Positions 56,565 through 61,482 of a stretch of DNA of 61,482 nucleotides are shown in pieces. Each line of letters begins with the position of its first letter. Position 1 is the stretch's first letter. Position numbers and translations under genes: made by a program. Below the pieces are notes generated by a model. The model was not told the DNA's origin, did no database searches, and saw only the letters and a list, made by a program, of their open reading frames with translations. The DNA is from a virus, in IMG/VR virus record IMGVR_UViG_3300032288_001094, positions 1 to 61,482 of that record; one strand, given 5' to 3'.

Positions 56565-56929
56565 TGGACGAAACCAAGCCTGCTGAAACGGCCAAAGAAG
56601 TTGCCGGTAAAAGCATCGGCAGGTTTGGTCTGTTCTACATCACCCTGATCGTCCTGATCGGGGTGGGCTCCTCCTACTTCCTGTCTGACTCGGCCATCAC
56701 GGCGGTGATGACGATGATCGGTGGCGCACTGGTTGCCCTCATCAACATGATGAACGGTATCGCCGGTACTGCTGAGAAGCAGGAGAAGCCCGAGTTCAAG
56801 GTCATCCAGACCCTGATCGACAAGTTGGATCGCCTGGACAAGCCCGAGCAGCCCATGAAGGTGACTGTGCAGGGCGACAAGGTGACGGTCAGCAAGGGTG
56901 ACGATGTGGTCACCGCCACGAGGGAGTAG
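56564..56929 (+). CDS. Two-helix membrane protein, holin candidate
   Basis: This 121-residue protein starts at ATG 56564, sharing a base with the previous stop. Two transmembrane helices (LFYITLIVLIGVGSSYFL and AITAVMTMIGGALVALIN) are followed by a soluble tail with a coiled part (IQTLIDKLDRLDK). It lies at the head of the lysis cassette, so it is probably a holin or antiholin. Confidence 0.75.
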   Translation: MDETKPAETAKEVAGKSIGRFGLFYITLIVLIGVGSSYFLSDSAITAVMTMIGGALVALINMMNGIAGTAEKQEKPEFKVIQTLIDKLDRLDKPEQPMKVTVQGDKVTVSKGDDVVTATRE

Positions 56930-56931
56930 TC

Positions 56932-57207
56932 ATGGCATGGTCAGACGTACTCAAGGCAGTCATTCCCATCGTGGTGGCTGCGCTTGCTTGGCTACTTGGA
57001 CAGGTTGCATCCTTCTCGGAGCGTCTGACCAAGATCGAAGGCTCAATGCCTGCGCTCATCACCAAGGAAGGTGTGCCGACTGACAGCCCCATCAGCGCAG
57101 AGCGCAGGCAGATTCAGAAAGAGCAACTGATGGCCCATATCAATGAGTTGCAGGTCAAGGTCAGGCTGCTTGAGGAGCGTGAGCGTATTGCCAGGGGGAA
57201 CAAGTAA
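56932..57207 (+). CDS. Membrane-anchored coiled-coil lysis protein
   Basis: This 91-residue protein starts at ATG 56932 with GGAG on the previous stop. One transmembrane helix (LKAVIPIVVAALAWLLGQV) precedes a charged coiled coil (MAHINELQVKVRLLEERER). The layout fits an inner-membrane spanin or an accessory holin factor. No separate outer-membrane spanin lipoprotein was found. Confidence 0.75.
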   Translation: MAWSDVLKAVIPIVVAALAWLLGQVASFSERLTKIEGSMPALITKEGVPTDSPISAERRQIQKEQLMAHINELQVKVRLLEERERIARGNK

Positions 57208-57689
57208 TGTTTGAAATCCTGAGTGGTGGCCTACTGGGTAGCATCTTTGGTGGCCTGTTCCGGCTTGCCCCGGAAGTCCTGAAGTTCATGGACAAGGGCA
57301 ATGAGCGCAAGCATGAACTGGCGATGTTCACGCTCCAGACCGATCTGGAGAAGATGCGGGGCCAGTTCAAGATGGAAGAGAAGTACGTTGACTACAGCGT
57401 CAACCAACTCGATGCCATCAAAGAAGCCTTCAAAGAGCAAGCCACGACTGCCAAAGAAGCCGGATGGTTTGTGGCGGCAGTCTCTGCCCTTGTCCGCCCC
57501 GGCATCACCTGGGCGCTGTTCTTCATGTACGCCACGGTCAAGGCGGCTGCAATCTACATGGCGTTCCAGTCTGGTGGGCACTGGTCTGAGGTGATGACTC
57601 GGGTGTGGGATGCTGATGACTTTGCCATGCTCAACATGTGCCTGACGTTCTGGTTTGTTGGAAGAAGCATTGAGAAGTACCAGAAGTGA
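57207..57689 (+). CDS. Holin, 3TM type
   Basis: This 160-residue protein starts at ATG 57207 overlapping the previous stop (TAATG). It has MFEILSGGLLGSIFGGLFRL at the start, a charged coil, then GWFVAAVSALVRPGITWALF and FFMYATVKAAAIYMAF and a last hydrophobic segment. This matches the GTA_holin_3TM pattern (RPGITW). It sits directly before the endolysin, with a 4-bp overlap. Confidence 0.84.
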   Translation: MFEILSGGLLGSIFGGLFRLAPEVLKFMDKGNERKHELAMFTLQTDLEKMRGQFKMEEKYVDYSVNQLDAIKEAFKEQATTAKEAGWFVAAVSALVRPGITWALFFMYATVKAAAIYMAFQSGGHWSEVMTRVWDADDFAMLNMCLTFWFVGRSIEKYQK

Positions 57690-58156
57690 CCACGGAAGCC
57701 ATCAAACTGGCGGGCGACATTCTGGTCAAGCCCTTTGAGGGTTATGCCAAGCGCCTTCCAAACGGTGACTGCACCGCCTACCCTGATCCGGGTACGAACG
57801 GTGATCCTTGGACTATCGGGTGGGGCTGTACTGGCCCCGGCATCCAACCCGGCACGATCTGGACGGTGGAAACTGCCCAGGCAGAACTCGATAAGCACCT
57901 GCTGCACTTCTGTGCGGGGGTGCTGAAACTATCTCCCAAACTCCTGAAAGAACCCCCTCGACGGCTTGCCGCAATCATCAGTTTCGCGTATAACTGCGGG
58001 CTAGGAAACTACCGCATTTCCACGCTGAAAAAGCGGGTAGACGCTCAGGATTGGGCGGGTGCGTGCGAAGAGATCGTCAAGTGGAACAAGGCCGCAGGCC
58101 GCGTGCTGAAGGGGTTAACCCGTAGACGCGAAGCCGAAGCCGCACTCTTGAGATAA
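57686..58156 (+). CDS. Endolysin, GH24 lysozyme
   Basis: This 156-residue protein starts at GTG 57686, overlapping the holin stop as GTGA. The T4-lysozyme-type Glu-Asp-Thr triad is visible: KPFEGY (Glu18), AYPDPG (Asp34) and WTIGWGC (Thr43). The C-terminal lobe has ISFAYNCGLGNYRISTLKK and RRREAEAALL. No signal peptide or SAR helix is present, so it needs the holin to reach the peptidoglycan. Confidence 0.94.
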   Translation: MTTEAIKLAGDILVKPFEGYAKRLPNGDCTAYPDPGTNGDPWTIGWGCTGPGIQPGTIWTVETAQAELDKHLLHFCAGVLKLSPKLLKEPPRRLAAIISFAYNCGLGNYRISTLKKRVDAQDWAGACEEIVKWNKAAGRVLKGLTRRREAEAALLR

Positions 58157-58158
58157 CC

Positions 58159-60024
58159 ATGCCCTTACAGAAAATCCTGTTCAAGCCCGGAGTCAACCGC
58201 GAGAACACGCGGTACACGACCGAGGGTGGATGGTACGAGTGCGACAAAGTTCGCTTCCGTCAAGGCAACCCCGAAGTCATCGGCGGGTGGCAGCGCATTT
58301 CTGCAAACACGTTCTTGGGCGTCTGCCGTTCACTGTGGAACTGGGTAACGCTCGGTAACTTGAACTTGATCGGTGTTGGCACCAACCTAAAGTTCTACAT
58401 CGAAAGCGGCGGCATATACAACGACATAACCCCTATCCGTTCGACGGTCACCATTAACAACAACCCGTTTGCGCTGACTGCATCGACTACGGTGACAGTG
58501 ACGGACACGGCACACGGCTGCGTCACAGGGGACTTTGTTACCTTCAGCGGCGCTACGGATATTGGCGGTGTGGGCACCAACGTGACCGCAGCAGTGCTCA
58601 ATCGGGAATTTCAGGTCACAGTCCTGACGCCCGACACCTACACCATCACTATCTCTGTCACGCCGAACGCCACGGCTATTGCAGGCTCTCCGGGTGGCGG
58701 TGCGGCAGTTGTTGCCGCGTATCAGATCAACGTCGGCCCTGCGTTTGCTATCCCCCTGACCGGTTGGGGCGCAGGCGCTTGGAGTGCAGGTGCGTGGGGT
58801 GTTGGTGGGACATCCAACACGGCTATTCGGCTGTGGAGCCAGGGTAACTGGGGCGAAGACTTGGTTTTCGCTCCGCGTGGGGGCAGCATCTACTACTGGG
58901 ATGCCACTACTGGCGTGACTACCCGTGGCTTTGACCTAGCCACCGCCGTTGGCGCGTCCGATGTGCCCACAGTGCAAAACGAAATCTTCATCTCCGACAT
59001 CAACCGCTTCCTGTTTGCGTTGGGCTGCAACGACTACGGTTCGTCAACGCTTGACCCCATGCTGATCCGTTGGTCAGATCAAGAAGACGCATACAACTGG
59101 ACACCTGCGGCCACCAATCAAGCGGGTAGCTTGCGTCTATCTCACGGCTCAGAGATTGTTACGGCGGTGCAAGCGCGTCAGGAAATCGTGGTGTTTACAG
59201 ACTCTGCGCTGTATTCGCTTCAGTATCTGGATGCACCGATCTTCTGGGGTGCTCAACTTCTTGGCGACAACATCTCCATCGTCGGCCCCAACGCTGCTGT
59301 AATTGCCTCGGGCGTGATCTACTGGATGGGGGTGGATAAGTTCTACGCTTACGATGGCCGCGTGCAGACGCTCAACTGCGACCTGCGGCGCTACGTGTTT
59401 CAGGACTTTAACCAAGCACAGTCGGTCCAGGTCTTTGCCGGTACGAACGAAGGCTTCAACGAAGTTTGGTGGTTCTACTGCTCTGCCAACTCCACCGCCG
59501 TAGACAAGTACGTTATCTACAACTACCTTGAGAACATCTGGTACTACGGCACGATGGGCCGCACTGCTTGGCTTGATTCAGGTCTTCGCGACTACCCGAT
59601 GGCGGCCACCTACAGTCAGAACCTCGTCAATCACGAGCAAGGACTGGACAACAACGAGACGGGCACTGCCACCGCCATCAACGCATACATATCGTCGTCT
59701 GAGTTCGACATTGGCGACGGGCACAACTTCGGGTTTGTCTGGCGCATACTGCCTGACCTGACGTTTGAGAATTCGACGGCCAACACGCCCACCGTCAACA
59801 TGACGCTCTATGGGCTGTACAACTCAGGCTCAGGCAGCATCGACAACGCAGGGCAAGCGGTCGTCAAGGGCTCGACGTACGCCATCACCGAAGAGTTTAC
59901 CGGGCAGATTTATACCCGTGTGCGTGGGCGGCAGATGATCTTCAAGATCGACTCCAACCAACTGGGTACGACGTGGCAGCTTGGTGCGCCTCGCATCGAC
60001 ATTAGGCCGGATGGACGCAGATGA
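58159..60024 (+). CDS. Tail hub protein (P22 gp10-like)
   Basis: This 621-residue protein begins PLQKILFKPGVNRENTRYTT, the typical start of podovirus tail-hub/stabilisation proteins, and continues with WYECDKVRFRQGNPEVIGGW. It has blade-like repeats such as LVFAPRGGSIYYWDATTG and EIVVFTDSALYSLQYLDAP, which suggest a beta-propeller. A beta module (TVTVTDTAHGCVTGDFVTF) near residues 110-170 is shared with the protein at 45668. It should close the short tail. Confidence 0.88.
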   Translation: MPLQKILFKPGVNRENTRYTTEGGWYECDKVRFRQGNPEVIGGWQRISANTFLGVCRSLWNWVTLGNLNLIGVGTNLKFYIESGGIYNDITPIRSTVTINNNPFALTASTTVTVTDTAHGCVTGDFVTFSGATDIGGVGTNVTAAVLNREFQVTVLTPDTYTITISVTPNATAIAGSPGGGAAVVAAYQINVGPAFAIPLTGWGAGAWSAGAWGVGGTSNTAIRLWSQGNWGEDLVFAPRGGSIYYWDATTGVTTRGFDLATAVGASDVPTVQNEIFISDINRFLFALGCNDYGSSTLDPMLIRWSDQEDAYNWTPAATNQAGSLRLSHGSEIVTAVQARQEIVVFTDSALYSLQYLDAPIFWGAQLLGDNISIVGPNAAVIASGVIYWMGVDKFYAYDGRVQTLNCDLRRYVFQDFNQAQSVQVFAGTNEGFNEVWWFYCSANSTAVDKYVIYNYLENIWYYGTMGRTAWLDSGLRDYPMAATYSQNLVNHEQGLDNNETGTATAINAYISSSEFDIGDGHNFGFVWRILPDLTFENSTANTPTVNMTLYGLYNSGSGSIDNAGQAVVKGSTYAITEEFTGQIYTRVRGRQMIFKIDSNQLGTTWQLGAPRIDIRPDGRR

Positions 60025-61397
60025 GTTTCCTTATCGAGAATGTCACCGTCCCGGCACCGCCCAATCTGCCTCTGGCTCCACGGGACTACGAGTCGCGTTA
60101 TCACGAGCAGTTCAACAACGTCCTGCGCCTGTACTTCAACCGACTCGACGCACTGCTGAGGGGCCTCGTGACTACCACCACACCCATCCCAATCTCCATC
60201 GGCGGCACCAACACGGATGCCTTTGGGCGGCTGCGGGTCAGTCAGCCCTACACGCTCTTTGATTCTCAGCAACGCTACGCTGCGGACAACCAGTTTGATA
60301 CGAGCACGGTCAACGGCGCATCCACCACGTTCCTGACCAACGAATCCACGGTGCAGATGTCGGTGGCCGCAACCACCAACTCCGAAGCAGTGCGGCAGAC
60401 GTTCCGCTCCATGTCCTACCAACCGGGCAAGGGGCTGTTGGTGCTTGCCACCTTTGCCATGAACACGCTCACGGCCAACATCCGGCAGCGTGTGGGGTAC
60501 TTCAACACCCAGAACGGCGTGTTCTTCCAGGCTAACGGCACAACGCTGTCGATGGTCATGCGCTCTGATTCTCTGCCCACGCCGGGAACGCCGAGCGACA
60601 TCCGCACCGTCAACCAAGCCGACTGGAACGGCGACAAGTTGGACGGCACCGGGGCATCAGGCTACACGCTTGATCCGAGCAAGACGCAGATTTTCTGGTG
60701 CGACTTTGAGTGGTTGGGTGTGGGCTCGGTGCGTACCGGGTTTGTGATCAACGGGCAGTACATCGTCTGCCACACGTTCAACAACGCCAACGAGATTGGC
60801 TCGGTCTACATGACCACGGCCATCCTGCCGGTGCGCTACGAGATCACGAACCTGTCCAACGCCACCACCGCGAGCATGAAGCAGATTTGCTCGACGGTCA
60901 TTTCTGAGGGCGGCTACGAGCAGTATTCTCCAAGCCACTTGGCGCGGCGCACGACCAAACTCGCCACTATTGGTTTGACGTTTTTGCCGGTTGTGTCGAT
61001 CCGTCTGGCCCCCACGGCGCTTGGCGCAGTGGTGCTTCCTGGCCGGATGCAGTTGCTTCCCATCACGGGTCAAAACTACGAAGTCGGGCTGTTCTTCAAC
61101 GCAACGCTGACTGGCGCTTCTTGGTCGGCTGTCCCAACGGACTCCAACGTGCAGATGGATACCTCTGCCACGGCCATGACAGGCGGCACCTTGGTGCAGA
61201 CAGACTATGTGTCCTCAAGCGGCTCTGGCGGTACTCAGCCTCTGGTTGACCCCGCCGGTTACAACTGGGCTTTGCAGTTGGGCGTGTCTCTGGCCGGGGC
61301 CAGTGATGTCTTGACGCTTGCCATCCGCACGGTGGATTCTGCAACCCCGTCAGGCGACTGCTACGGCACTATCGCTTTCTGGGACTTGACCCAATAA
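60021..61397 (+). CDS. Virion protein following tail hub
   Basis: This 458-residue protein starts at ATG 60021 overlapping the hub stop (ATGA). The N-terminus has PPNLPLAPRDYESRYHEQF and NNVLRLYFNRLDALLRGL, a helix conserved in virion proteins of cyanophages and relatives. The rest is beta-rich, with GRLRVSQPYTLFDSQQRY and TAILPVRYEITNLSN. Probably a tail or internal structural protein. Its last 38 bases recur at the start of the window. Confidence 0.86.
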   Translation: MSFLIENVTVPAPPNLPLAPRDYESRYHEQFNNVLRLYFNRLDALLRGLVTTTTPIPISIGGTNTDAFGRLRVSQPYTLFDSQQRYAADNQFDTSTVNGASTTFLTNESTVQMSVAATTNSEAVRQTFRSMSYQPGKGLLVLATFAMNTLTANIRQRVGYFNTQNGVFFQANGTTLSMVMRSDSLPTPGTPSDIRTVNQADWNGDKLDGTGASGYTLDPSKTQIFWCDFEWLGVGSVRTGFVINGQYIVCHTFNNANEIGSVYMTTAILPVRYEITNLSNATTASMKQICSTVISEGGYEQYSPSHLARRTTKLATIGLTFLPVVSIRLAPTALGAVVLPGRMQLLPITGQNYEVGLFFNATLTGASWSAVPTDSNVQMDTSATAMTGGTLVQTDYVSSSGSGGTQPLVDPAGYNWALQLGVSLAGASDVLTLAIRTVDSATPSGDCYGTIAFWDLTQ

Positions 61398-61482
61398 AAT
61401 GACCTCAACCTTTTTCTCGGGGGCCGTATGAGCCTTGTTGCACTAGCCAACCACATCGCAAGCAAGGGTCGGGACGACGACA
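61360..61482. repeat. Terminal direct repeat, right copy
   Basis: The exact copy of bases 1-123. Joining the two copies makes a 61,359-bp circle in which all boundary genes are intact. Confidence 0.97.
61428..61482 (+). CDS. 5' end of virion protein (duplicate of 69-2576)
   Basis: The ATG and first codons (MSLVALANHIASKGRDDD) of the 835-residue virion protein, cut by the window end. The complete gene is at 69-2576. Confidence 0.95.
   Translation, partial: MSLVALANHIASKGRDDD

Overview
The window is one complete circular-mapping genome of a tailed dsDNA phage. Its first 123 bases are repeated exactly as its last 123 bases, so the unit is about 61,359 bp and the gene starting at 69 is re-entered at 61428. 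The genes look like a short-tailed (podovirus-type) virulent phage. There is a large terminase, a portal, an HK97-type major capsid protein, P22/T7-like connector and tail-hub proteins and a giant 3039-residue internal virion protein. I see no tape measure, tail tube, integrase, phage RNA polymerase or tRNA. The DNA is GC-rich by eye, and strong AGGAG-type ribosome sites and frequent GTG/TTG starts suggest a proteobacterial, perhaps freshwater betaproteobacterial, host. The host is an inference.

The layout is two blocks that converge near 15.3 kb and diverge near 36.5-36.9 kb. The rightward (+) late block begins with terminase (36.9 kb). It runs through portal, a GroES-like protein, scaffold, capsid, a strong terminator at 45.2 kb, a long run of small basic or glycine-rich virion proteins, connector and tail proteins, a repeat-rich fibre (53.2-55.8 kb) and a lysis cassette (56.6-58.2 kb). 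It continues through the tail hub, wraps over the window ends and finishes with four large virion/ejection genes (69-15239). Bidirectional hairpins at 15.25-15.36 kb close both blocks.

The leftward (-) block (36.5 to 15.4 kb) is a dense operon joined largely by ATGA/GTGA/TTGA stop-start overlaps. Its distal part is the replication and recombination set: family A DNA polymerase, VRR-NUC and PD-(D/E)XK nucleases, an HNH protein, a SNF2 helicase, a probable ssDNA-binding protein and a fused archaeo-eukaryotic-type primase/helicase. Its proximal part holds many small unknown genes, DNA-binding proteins, two 39-residue membrane proteins missed by length filters, a DUF932 protein, an M20-like zinc peptidase and a large Zn-ribbon/acidic protein.

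The most unusual non-coding features are four. A 300-bp imperfect inverted repeat with an AT-rich centre lies at 35141-35440 and is a candidate replication origin. Six copies of a 16-bp palindrome of the GGGGAGAAATCTCCCC type lie between 32.4 and 36.6 kb. A perfect 20-bp palindrome lies at the divergent control region (36780-36799). A leftward RNA element near 25.5 kb would present a 16S-rRNA-like anti-Shine-Dalgarno sequence between two hairpins.
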